Source of the DNA: Priapulus caudatus
Taxonomy: Eukaryota > Priapulida > Priapulimorpha > Priapulimorphida > Priapulidae
DNA: 32,797 nt
Assembly (NCBI RefSeq): GCF_000485595.1
Contig: NW_014578095.1
Location: forward strand, 1 to 32,797
Direction: 5' to 3'
Shown: positions 16,453 to 25,462 of the stretch, in pieces
Layout of the letters: the number at the start of each line of letters is the position of its first letter
Position numbering within the stretch: the stretch's first letter is position 1
Position numbers and translations under genes: made by a program
The notes under the pieces: generated by a model
Told to the model about the DNA's origin: nothing
What the model saw: the letters and a program-made list of their open reading frames with translations, nothing else
Database searches by the model: none

Positions 16453-18117
16453 CACTTTAGCTGCGGTGCCCGAGTAGACTCGGGCTGACAGACCTAGCAA
16501 GTTGCGGCACCTATTGGCTCAATATTAAACTAGATAGGCACTTGTAAACTACATATTGCCGTAGTAGGAGCCACCGTTGTTTATTTTTGTGCAGTTCCTG
16601 GAAAAATATATCGTCAGTGCCTGGTAGTAATAGATTGTGAAATACTGAGTACAAAATGCTGCGTCATTATTCAACATGGCGGCTCCCAGTTGGCGAGGAG
16701 GACGTGCACTAACTGATGAGAGTATCAGAGAATTGTTTGCAGACAGCGATTCGGAAGGTGATTTATTACATGACAATGATAGTACAAATGATAGTTCAGA
16801 AATATCAGATCATGTTGACTCTGAAAACGATACTGAACGCCCTGAAAGTGAGTCTGACATGGATGCACCAGCTCCACTGCCACTGCCAGTGACAGCGCCT
16901 AGGAGGAGAGGACGTGCTCGTGGTAGAGGCAGTAGAGGTCAGAGGCCGTGGACGTGGACGAGGTCAAGTGGCTCCTGCTGGACCTGCCCGTGTTGATCCT
17001 GATGCAGGATGGAGTAGTGCCAATGTGCAGCCAAATGTTGGTGATTTTACAGGTCAACCAGGACTGAACGTAAATATGGCCAGTACTGAACCAATAGATT
17101 ATGTAAGACTTTTTATCACTGATGAACTCATAGATATTTTAGTTGAAGAAACCAACCTGTATGCCATTCAATATATCAGAGATAACCAGCTGAAGGCTAA
17201 GTCCAGGGTGCGCAAGTGGGATAAAATTACTGCTACAGAAATGTGGAGATTTTTGTCGCTAGTGTTTCTTACGGGGATAATAAAGAAACCAACCATAAAT
17301 ATGTATTGGTTTAAAGACCCAATGCTGGCAACTCCACACTTCAATACAGTTATGAGCCGTGATCGCTTTCTTCTCATTCTACAATTTTTTCACTGTAATG
17401 ACAACGAATGACGACGCTAATCATCATGACCGCTTGTACAAAGTGTGCCGTGTTGTACGATTTACTTGTACGTAAATTGTGGAGATATATACACCTGATG
17501 AACACTTGTCACTTGACGAAGGCATGCTAAAATGGCGTGGGAGATTGATCTTTCGAGTATATAACCCCCCGAAAACCAGAAAAGTATGGGATGAAGGCTT
17601 ATATTGTCAGCGACTCTGTAACGGCTTACTGTAGCTTACAGTCTGCTACTGTGGACCTGGCCGCGACATACAACAATTTGTGATGATTACTAAGTCCTTT
17701 GTAATCATAAAAACTACAAAGTTTAAACGTGGACAATTTTACAACAGTAGAAAAGTTAGCAGGCATCTTCTAGATTCGTCAGACCACACCTGTGGAACAG
17801 TTCGCATAAACGTTGGTCTTCACAAAGCGCTGATTGAGAAGGCGCCAATCTAAGTCGGTGATGTTGCATCTAGTCAGAAAGATGGCATTGTGTTTTGATG
17901 TGGCAAGACAAAAGATATTGAAGATGGTTCCCCATTCATGATGCAAGCATGTCAGACGTCTGCAAAGTCAAAGATGGTCAGCCAGTTAGAAAACCAAAAT
18001 GCTACTCCGATACAATAGATATATGTCTGGTAGATGCACTCTGGATCAGATGTCAGGATACTATCCATGTACACAAAAGACAAATAAGTGGACAAAGAAT
18101 GCTGGTGTTTCATATAG
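16453..18117 (+). mobile_element. Decayed piggyBac-family element, right end lost
   Basis: The left end reads CACTTTAGCTGCGGT at 16453, followed 15 nt in by the hairpin GCCCGAG/CTCGGGC (16468-16485), the same layout as the element at 12879. The base quartet before it is TTGA rather than TTAA. The transposase gene follows. The right side is cut by a dispersed repeat starting near 18117, and no right terminus is found. Confidence 0.65.
16676..18117 (+). pseudogene. piggyBac transposase pseudogene (DDE_Tnp_1_7 type)
   Basis: Starts with MAAPSWRGGRALTDESI at 16676, then an acidic Asp/Glu/Ser-rich tail, then an Arg/Gly-rich linker where the frame shifts near 16930. The second frame reads YVRLFITDELIDILVEETN, ATEMWRFLSLVFLTG, INMYWFKDP and VMSRDRFLLILQFFHCND, the N-terminal transposase domain, and ends at a stop at 17411. 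Beyond that, pieces appear in alternating frames: HLSLDEGMLKWRGRL (first catalytic Asp region), MKAYIVSDSVTAY, TVRINVGLPKALIE-like text, and near 18040 DQMSGYYPCTQKTNKW, the late block. There are many stops and shifts, so it is inactive. Confidence 0.78.
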
Positions 18118-18310
18118 CTCCTCGACACTAACGGTTTTCGATGCCCGGGACAAGTGAATGTCTATGTCGGACAAGTTATTCTCTTGCCTAGTTGCCCGAT
18201 CGGACAACTGAAAAGTTCTAGTGTTTAATTTCTTAACATCCTCTGAGCCAGGGCGCTATCGCACCACATTCTCACTTCAAAACGTTTTCAAGGTCCTGAA
18301 AAAACAGCCC
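18117..18310 (+). repeat. Dispersed repeat (AGGCCTCTACAC family), copy 2
   Basis: Inverted relative to 4250-4422, sharing the ACACTAACGGTT start, the CGGACAAGTT and GTTGCCCGATCGGACAACT core and the TTTCAAGGTC end. It truncates the piggyBac pseudogene. Confidence 0.75.
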
Positions 18311-18700
18311 CGAAACACCACTGTTACCATTTACAGATTTATCAGAGCGGCAGCGCGTACTCTCCCTGGCTGGGCGGCATTGATTTATGTACTGTGCGGG
18401 GGTACAATTGTTTATAAGTCGGTTGGGGCTATTTCATTACTGAATATGTAGGGGGTGGCATCGCTGGATGAGAGAATGACAGGCAAAACCTTTCCCTGTG
18501 ATTGAGGAAAAAGCTGCAATCGTTAATGACACACAATGGGCGTGCCAGCATGCAAAATACGTGTGAATTTCATTACGATTTTACATGTACTGTATTACTC
18601 GTGTATAAGTATTGTACGACCAAAAATCAGTAAATGTCCACATCTGTAACGCATGGCTCCATATCTGTATCTAGACGAGTGGCGATGCCGGACACAGTAA
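18311..18700. other. Unassigned interval
   Basis: A 76-codon frame (18221-18448) runs through the repeat edge and has one hydrophobic stretch but no recognisable family. I see no RNA gene or repeat. Confidence 0.35.
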
Positions 18701-19690
18701 AAATGACAGTAATTAATTACAATAAGCGCTGCGTTCATGCTGCGCTCTAACGCAATAACCGCTCATACAGAGTCGAAGCTGCCGCCAACGACTGACAGGA
18801 ATTGGATTACGGTGAGATGTGTTGATGAGATGATGATGATGATGATGTGATGATGTGATGATGATGAGAGTGCCTGATGATGATGTTGATTAAAGCCGAT
18901 GCAGTGCCGACGTTTATAGGGTAATTAAATTGCAACAAAGCGCCGTGTTGATGCTATGCTCACATTGTGACAGCAATGGATTTGCGATGATGATATGACG
19001 ACGATGCCACGCCAGTAAACGAATTACGAGACAGTAAATGACACAAGAGGCGCTGTGTCGATGCTATTGTGTCGATGCGAGGCCGACATTATAACAGTAA
19101 TTAAATTGCAATAAGCGCTGCGTTGATGCTCTGCTGACATTGTGACAGCAATTGGAGTGCGGCGATGAATACCGATAATACGACAGCATTCATCGACACT
19201 CGGATGTTATAGAGGCGATTGAGTCGAAAGGGCATCAGGTCGAAGAGGCGACGACGATAATATGCCGAAATGCAAAGGGCATCAGTCGAAGAAGTGACGA
19301 CGATAGTATGCCGACGTTATGACAGTGATTGAATTACAAAAGGCGCTGTCAGTGCGTATATATGAAGGGTTCATAACGTCAACACATTGAGTTTATAACG
19401 GCAATTGAATCACAAAAGGCGCTGTCAGTGCGATGATATGACGGCGTTCATAACGCCGGCACTTTGTACATCAAAAGGCGCCGCGACGAGGCGCCGTGCT
19501 AGTAATTGAATTATGACAAATGCGTGGCGATGACAGTGATGCACTTTGTACATCAAAAGGCGCCGCGACGAGCGCCGTGCTAGTAAATTGAATTATAACA
19601 ATGCTGATGCGATGACAGTGATTGGAACACAAAGGGCGCTGTGTCGATGAGTTGTTGTGACAGTAATTAAATGCGGCAAAGGGTTTATTT
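18701..19690. repeat. Degenerate tandem array, period about 76-82 bp, with GAT microsatellite
   Basis: Words such as GACAGTAATTAAATTGCAA, AAGCGCTGCGTTGATGC, AAAAGGCGCTGTCAGTGCG and ACATCAAAAGGCGCCGCGAC recur in the same order. Adjacent well-matched units are at 19461 and 19543 (period 82) and at 19341 and 19417 (period 76). A (GAT)n run lies at 18826-18868. It looks like an old satellite or a protein-free repeat element with internal tandem units. Confidence 0.65.
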
Positions 19691-20339
19691 GTGAACGCGC
19701 ATGCGCGGCGCATGCGTAGTTCGCGGTCGGGCCTGGTAATAAGCGGAGCGCAAGAAATCGGGGGATTGCTCCTCAACCAGCGACAGACAGGGCACGACCG
19801 CGACAGCACGTAGTAACGAATCTTGCCATTAAACTTCGAATGCATGGTACACTGGCTCTCTCTCATTATGGCTTTGACTTTACGTAGTAGCATTGCAGAA
19901 CACTCACACTATTTGTAGACTGCTAAACACAGCGTCACAGTATAATTCATGTATATTATAAGTCTCACCCCATATTTTGCATTGAACAATGGTACAACAT
20001 TGGTACATTAACAAGATTTCTTAGCCTCGTCTAAAGTCACACCCCTGATTTTTTTTAATTGAAGTGTTGTACAAAAAGCGCGGTTTATACACAAGTAAAT
20101 ACGGCATATATATACTGTAACTGTGAATACACACGCACGCACGCATGCAAACGCACGTACACATGCCTAGGTATGTGCGAGCCTATATGCACGCAGGGAA
20201 TACTGGCAAAAATGTCAGTAGTAATAAAATTTATATAATATTATATATATTATAGTTATATATGTATATATATCTATTATGTATCTATTTATATAATATA
20301 GGATCTCTATATTATACACCCTGTAATATGATATGCACT
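19691..20339. other. Unassigned interval with simple repeats
   Basis: Holds (CGCA)n near 20130 and a long AT-only stretch, 20221-20300. A 140-codon minus-strand frame (19893-19471) runs mostly through the tandem array and is not credible. Nothing else is seen. Confidence 0.4.
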
Positions 20340-20379
20340 GAACAAAAGAGGCATTAACGGCTCGTACATCGACAAAGTA

Positions 20380-20475
20380 AATTTTGGACAAGTAAAAATC
20401 AAAATTCGGACAAGTAAAAATTGCTCTTGTTGCCGCATCGGACAACCAGATCTGAAATAAGCGTCGAGGCCTGCA
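20380..20475 (+). repeat. Dispersed repeat (AGGCCTCTACAC family), diverged copy 3
   Basis: Shares CGGACAAGT, TTGTTGCCGCATCGGACAAC and a terminal GTCGAGGCCT with the copies at 4250-4422 and 18117-18310, but is more diverged. The AGGCCT here lies at the opposite end, suggesting that the family has AGGCCT at both termini. Confidence 0.45.
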
Positions 20476-20940
20476 TATGCTGCACCTTGGTGTAGTCAAT
20501 GGTTTCATCCTGTCTGCAGATGAATCTGATCTAAGCATGCGAACATGCTTGACTTTCTTCTCAGTGTAGTTGCGTCAAATGATTGAGCTTGGGGGTGGTC
20601 ATAATGTTGACTCTGACAGTTAGATATGTCCCCTAGACTTCAAGACAAAATAACACCGCACAAATTCTGCTGCACCCAACCCTCAAGGTGAAACACATTC
20701 AATATTGTTGCGAACATTGTTCCTTCTCTGGTGTCTACAACTTGTCAATCAAACTGTCATGTGACGCAGTTTAAATCCATTTGGAAGTCAAGTCATCGTA
20801 TCTGTCCCGGTTTCGTGTGTTACGGTAATGTAACCTTATGACCCGGTGTGAAGGGCTGTTTTGACTAAAACTATGTTAATGTATGCATACGTCATCAACA
20901 TACGGGCAACTTCAACTCGTGCAATTCACTTTCACAACGC
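20476..20940. other. Unassigned interval
   Basis: No gene, hairpin or repeat was found that I can support. Confidence 0.35.
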
Positions 20941-21144
20941 GATGTTGTGGAAGCGGATAGACACACGTGTTATTGGAATCTGTCCCAGTGTTGCGTGAAT
21001 TGGTAAGTTACTTAACAATGATTGTGATCCTAAAATCTTGGATAGTCGTCATGCTAGCGTGTTGTTTGACTCTAATTAATGGGCTATTTTCTGTAACAAC
21101 TGTACATGAAGTGTTTCGATGTTTTGTCAATCGGAAAGAATAAA
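20941..21144 (+). repeat. Dispersed repeat block R2, copy 1
   Basis: About 200 bases matching 31236-31440, starting GATGTTGTGG and ending near GAATAAA. Several of the differences are single-base changes in homopolymer runs. It ends at a 10-N gap. Confidence 0.88.
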
Positions 21145-21154
21145 NNNNNNNNNN
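21145..21154. other. Assembly gap (10 N)
   Basis: Ten N between repeat block R2 and the first foldback unit. The junction is therefore not proven. Confidence 0.95.
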
Positions 21155-21323
21155 GTAAAGAGGGAGTCGGAAGGTTGAGTATTTGTGGTGTATTCGTGTG
21201 AAATCAAGCGAGCGTCGAGCGAATTCCTGGCGCACGCTTTCTTACCTGCTATATATTTATGTGTCAGTGTACGCGCAATGGCGGCGGCGTGTGTTTACAG
21301 TTGAAACGCTTCAAGTGCCTGTG
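21155..21323 (+). repeat. Foldback unit F, copy 1
   Basis: About 168 bp from GGAGTCGGAAGG to CTTCAAGTGCCTGTG. Copies are at 21612-21778 (inverted) and 22600-22772 (direct). It contains AATGGCGGCGGCGTGTG and TATATATTTATGTGTCAG. A 23-bp end fragment also occurs at 23949-23971. Confidence 0.88.
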
Positions 21324-21369
21324 ACCAAGATCCTTTCGGAGCACGCTTCAAATTTATACACTTATAATG

Positions 21370-21530
21370 AAGCCATTTAATTTATATAGGCAGTTTTCGT
21401 TGTCACATCCAATGACACGTCCTTCTGTAGCATCATAGGTTCTCCTACAGATGCATATGACACCAACATCATCACTGTCGTCATCGTCACTATCAATGTT
21501 AGTGCGATTGAGTAGAGTACTCGACACCAA
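21370..21530 (-). pseudogene. PHD-finger fragment after an acidic stretch
   Basis: The minus-strand reading gives TNIDSDDDDSDDV, then VICICRRTYDATEGRVIGCD and NENC. The pattern C.C..., G..IGCDN..C is the first half of a PHD zinc finger, which reads histone H3 tails. The WFH..C second half is lost: the frame goes into LYKLNGFIISV and a stop. PHD fingers also occur in proteins of several invertebrate mobile elements, so this is probably a TE remnant. Confidence 0.5.
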
Positions 21531-21611
21531 TCCGAAAGGAACCCTACTGATTACTTACCCCCAGATTAGCAAAGCGGAGTTATAACGTGTGCATTTGCGG
21601 ACTACTATGAG

Positions 21612-22208
21612 CACAGGCACTTGAAGCGTTTCAACTGTAAACACACGCCGCCGCCATTGCGCGCACACTGACACATAAATATATAGCAGGTAAGAAAGCG
21701 AGCGCCAGGAATTCGCTCGACGCTCGCTTGATTTCACACGAATACACCACAAATACTCAACCTTCCGACTCCATCTTTGCAGCTAATTGAAGTACAGTGT
21801 TCACTTGTTGTAGAAATATTATGTCTCACTTCGAAACAGAGCTGTGTCACGCAAAATCACGAATTAAATCATGAAATTCTCGCGATCGCTAGCACTGCGC
21901 GCGTGATGGTAACGAACTTAAGTACATGGCGGAAGGCGGCGCACTGCATTTAGGGTAACAACAGCGTTGCTTTCCGCCTCCTATGTGAGCCCCGTCAAAG
22001 CCGCCAGTGGGGCGTTGCTATAGATACCATAGACGGCGCCAACAGAACGGCCGGTAGGGGTCTCCAGATCCCGAAGTTCGTTACCATCCCGTGCGCAGTG
22101 CTAGCGATCGCGAGAATTTCATGATTTAATTCGTGATTTTGCATGACACAGCTCTGTTTCGAAGTGAGACATAATATTTCTACAACAAGTAAACACTGTA
22201 CTTCAATA
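21612..22208. repeat. Foldback structure: left arm, spacer and inner right arm
   Basis: 21612-21778 is the inverted copy of unit F. 21781-21915 (AATTGAAGTACAGTG through GCGATCGCTAGCACTGCGC) is inverted at 22075-22208. The centre, 21916-22074, is GC-rich and unpaired. With 22600-22772 the arms total about 300 bp each. A single strand could fold into a long hairpin interrupted only by the MITE at 22209. Confidence 0.88.
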
Positions 22209-22596
22209 CACCCATTGACAGTTCTGCGCCATTAGTTACGCATCTCCGCGAGAGCCCGGATGTGCGAGTAAACTCCGCAATATTGTTTATCTCGATGCGT
22301 TATCTGCCTTGCATACGCAGGTCGCTCACCTTTGTGTCGAAGAACAGTGCACGTGGCAGGGAATAGCGCACCGATAATGGATGACCTGAGTGACATGACA
22401 CTTGATACATTTAAATTATGGTCAATGCATGCTCTAACAGTCTTTCTTAAGCCAATACGATCCGTTTAAGCAGCCCTTCACACTACACGTTAACGCCATT
22501 GTTCGCGCATTTCACTCGCGCTTTCTGGGACGGAAACTCCTCCCGACCTTTGACCTTAGGCTAAGCGCATGCGCAGTGTTAAACTGTCAACGGGTG
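22209..22596. mobile_element. 388-bp MITE with CACCCRTTGACAGTT ends
   Basis: CACCCATTGACAGTT at 22209-22223 is inverted at 22582-22596 (AACTGTCAACGGGTG) with one mismatch. TA flanks both ends. The left foldback arm (21781-21790) shows the uninterrupted sequence, so insertion happened after the inverted duplication. No ORF. Confidence 0.82.
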
Positions 22597-22599
22597 TAT

Positions 22600-22772
22600 T
22601 AGCAGCAAAGATGGAGTCGGAAGGTTGAGTATTTGTGTTGTATTCGTGTGAAATCAAGCGAGCGTCGAGTGAATTCCTGGCGCTCGCTTTCTTACCTGCT
22701 ATATATTTATGTGTCAGTGTGCGCGCAATGGCGGTGGCGTGTGTTTACAGTTGAAACGCTTCAAGTGCCTGT
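22600..22772 (+). repeat. Foldback unit F, copy 3
   Basis: Direct copy of 21155-21323, with only scattered substitutions. It closes the right arm of the foldback. Confidence 0.9.
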
Positions 22773-23389
22773 GACTATTATGACTATGAGTATGAGTACT
22801 GAACATCGGGGTTCAAGGATAGAGAACATGGGTACCATTGAGACCTATGTCATTTTCGTAAATGGGGGGGTAGCCCCTTTAAGATCGACAGGGGTGCTAT
22901 TGAGGGTGTTCTTTGTTCATTTCGACCAACAAACATTATGCGAGTTAACAGGAAGTGTCCAAAAAAATGCGTTGAAGCGACGTACACTAACCGGCCGATT
23001 TTGACTGTTTCTGAGCATTGCGACGCGCGAGAACTTCCCCTCACCTTCCTGTGCTACGGCCCTGAAATCTATGTCCGCATTTGCGCGTGCCATTTACGGA
23101 CTCATATTACTTTCCCTCCGCAGTAAATTACCTGGAAATCCGTTGATAATCCTTCTTTTTTTGGGAACTCATAAATCACGCTACACGAGATACGCCATTC
23201 TTCGTCACTGTACCCTACTGCCCTCTCGCGGCAATATTATGCATTCGCGCGCCTCCCCTCTTGCTGCTGCTGCTGCTTGTATCTTGTATCTTGTATCTTG
23301 GTACCCTTTCTTGTATTTCACAAGGCACTCGATTCTACGAGGTGCGGGGTTTATCTAGAGAGAAAGAGATTTTAGCCGCCTCCAGTTCT
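22773..23389. other. Unassigned interval
   Basis: Contains a G-run near 22865, a (CTG)n/(CTTGTAT)n microsatellite at 23261-23300 and several short frames with no recognisable domain. Not assigned. Confidence 0.4.
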
Positions 23390-23830
23390 CTAGATATTAG
23401 TGTTTCTAGTCACCAGTATTTCCCGTACGTAATCTAACTCTGGTTTCAATAGCCTGTGGTTGTCTCCTATCCAGTTTTCTATTTTTTGTCCCTCCTTACA
23501 TTTATTATAGCTATTACATTTATATAAGTGTTCCATGTCTTCTTTTATATTCTTAGTACATCTATTACACATATTGTCACTAAAGTTATTTTTAAAGTAG
23601 CCTTTGAGATCAATCATACACGTTTTACATTTAAATGCAAAACACGAATCAGTAAATGATAGCTCTTTCATGTAATCCTTCAATCCGTATGTTCCAATGT
23701 TTATCATGTTCATTTTTGTTTTATCAATAGTTTTCAATTTGTCTCTTTTATTTACTCTTTTTAAAATGGCCTTTTTGACTTGTTTTTTCCAGGCTCTTTT
23801 TGGTTTTATTCCGATATGGCTGTAAATGAC
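23390..23830 (-). pseudogene. Non-LTR retrotransposon-like C-terminal fragment with zinc motif
   Basis: The minus frame from about 23830 down to 23390 reads VIYSHIGIKPKRAWKKQV, then AILKRVNKRDKLKTIDKTK, CFAFKCKTCMIDLKG and NMCNRCTKNIKEDMEHLYKC, ending TRNTNI. The C..C...E...H....C arrangement is like the zinc-ribbon segment at the end of many LINE reverse-transcriptase proteins. The reverse transcriptase itself is not in the window. I am moderately sure of the class and cannot name the clade. Confidence 0.5.
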
Positions 23831-23948
23831 ACTTCCAGTTCGTACTCCTCTAGGATTTTTAAAATTTCATTTCCCCAATTTCTTCCCTGCCCTTTGATTT
23901 GCTGTATAAATACTCTCAGCACGGCGGGCTGGCGTAAGCGGGGCCTAC

Positions 23949-23971
23949 ACAGGCACTTGAAGCGTTTCAAT
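23949..23971 (-). repeat. End fragment of foldback unit F
   Basis: CACAGGCACTTGAAGCGTTTC matches the end of unit F (21612) in the same orientation as copy 2. Confidence 0.7.
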
Positions 23972-24401
23972 AAAATATAATGCTAACTAAATACGAAATC
24001 TATTTACTACCAAATTCTTAATGTTTCCATACTCTCTTTAACAGATTCCTCATCAAAGGAAGCCGAAATTTTATTCCTGCGGACGTCCGTCAAGTGTCAG
24101 GTAAATATATATGAGCTTTTAAGTGTCATTGAACACAAATTGTAGTAACATGGTAACAATCCATTGACCACCCACTCAGTCCAGTTCCATATAAGACGTA
24201 ATCGAAAACAAACGATTTTTTAAGCCTGAACAGTCGGTTGATCACAGGTAAAGGCAGATGTTTTTTCAATTTAAAAAAATCTACATTTTTTGTGGGTACC
24301 GTCCAGTTCATTTGATTCAACCCGGTCGTGCACTCATAATAAATATTGTTCTAAAATAAGCCAGTTCGTAGGCCCTAGTTACGTATTATTTATGTGCAAG
24401 T

Positions 24402-24575
24402 ACACGTGCGTGCAGGCGTACGTGCGTGCATGTACACGTTCGCGCGTACGTGCGTGCATGTACACGTTCGCGCGTACGTGCGTGCGTGTGCACGTACGCG
24501 TGCGGGCGTGCGTGCATGTGCGCGTACACGTGCGTGTGCACGTACACATGCGTTCGTGTACACATACACATAATA
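24402..24575. repeat. Alternating purine-pyrimidine tract (CG/TG/TA)
   Basis: About 170 bases of mixed CG, TG, CA and TA steps, with a 28-bp unit repeated exactly at 24421-24448 and 24449-24476. Frames on both strands through it are low-complexity artefacts. Confidence 0.9.
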
Positions 24576-24741
24576 CATGTACATATATACGTTACAGAAC
24601 CGAGAGCGCACACCGCACTCGAGATTTCATCGATTTTTGTTACAAATGACCCGGTGACGTGTGACGTCACACACCGCTTGGCTAACTACGAACTGGCTTA
24701 TTAATTGATATGAATACATTGTGATCTCCCACGTTCTGTAG

Positions 24742-25110
24742 ATGTCCACATACTTAGTTGGGATCAAAAATGTGCCGCGTGGAGATGCCAACACTATCAG
24801 CCGAGCAATCACAGGCCTGATGAGCGAAAGGTTTGGGGAGGCATGGAAGTCAAAGCTTGTGGCCACCGGAACGGATGGAGCCGCTGTGATGATGGAAAAG
24901 AAGGCAGGCGTTGTACAAAAACTGAAGAAGGCGACAAGCGATGTATGCTATGTATACTATGTATCAGCTGGTGCACCTGGTCGAAATGGCGATGCTGGTA
25001 TTTTTGGGGATTCAACTCTGGAAGTTGGACTAGACAATGATTTGTTAAATGTACCAGCCTCTGGCAAACTTAATGGTTCAAGTGATCTGTGCCATTATCA
25101 CATTGTTGGT
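24742..25110 (+). pseudogene. hAT-type transposase fragment (ZNF862/KIAA1586-like class)
   Basis: Follows an acceptor-like TTCTGTAG. Reads STYLVGIKNVPRGDANTISR, GEAWKSKLVATGTDGAAVMM and KKAGVVQKLKKA. The TDGAAVM block holds the Asp expected in the RNase-H core of this hAT-like family. After about 24935 the similarity ends, and the rest of the frame (to 25110) is unrecognised before a minisatellite. It is a fragment with neither zinc finger nor C-terminal dimerisation part. The N-terminal part of a similar protein is at 30752-31232. Confidence 0.65.
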
Positions 25111-25112
25111 GA

Positions 25113-25256
25113 CGGGATACATAGGTACCTGGGTACTGGGACACATAGATACCGGGACACATAGGTACCGGGAAACATAGGTAACGGGATACATAGGTAC
25201 CTGGGTACTGGGACACATAGGTACCGGGACACATAGGTACCGGGACACATAGGTAT
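25113..25256. repeat. 17-bp minisatellite (same unit as 15302-15365)
   Basis: About eight units of GGTACCGGGACACATAG, some with a 5-base variant GGTACCTGGGTACTGGG. The unit is shared with a locus 10 kb away. Not a CRISPR array: there are no unique spacers. Confidence 0.9.
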
Positions 25257-25269
25257 GGACCCGATCAAC

Positions 25270-25457
25270 TTCCTGTCCAATCACCTTTTTGAAGCAAAAT
25301 GGCAGCAAGAGCAGTTTTCGAAACTCCACCGCAAGGAAAACTTTCCTGACAAAACACTGTCTTTGACAATAGACTGCTGAAAACTTCACCTGTTTTGCCC
25401 AAGATGAAATTCAAGGGGCTCACTGGGCCCAGGACTCTGTGACCCTTCACCCAGTTA
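25270..25457 (+). pseudogene. Second fragment of the unnamed RNase-H-like family
   Basis: Reads FEAKWQQEQFSKLHRKENF, then LSLTID, then after a one-base shift near 25376 ENFTCFAQDEIQGAHWAQDS and VTLHPVI. This aligns with HLFRAAWQQANL, VVIIDFSENYTCSAQDE and AHWENTQATIHPV at 7695-7868. It stops abruptly at 25457, where THAP-type sequence begins. Confidence 0.7.
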
Positions 25458-25462
25458 TTACA

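Noticed and set aside
19471-19893. 140-codon minus-strand ORF
   Set aside because: Lies largely in the degenerate tandem array. Composition and lack of motifs suggest chance.
20215-20538. 107-codon minus-strand ORF
   Set aside because: Half of it is a translated AT-only tract (Tyr/Ile runs), the rest a dispersed repeat.
24290-24670. Several long ORFs on both strands
   Set aside because: Products of the alternating purine-pyrimidine tract, low complexity in every frame.
25078-25389. Repeated array as a possible CRISPR or repeat protein
   Set aside because: The units are contiguous 17-mers without spacers, in a eukaryotic context. The encoded tandem peptides (YLCVPVP) merely reflect the minisatellite.
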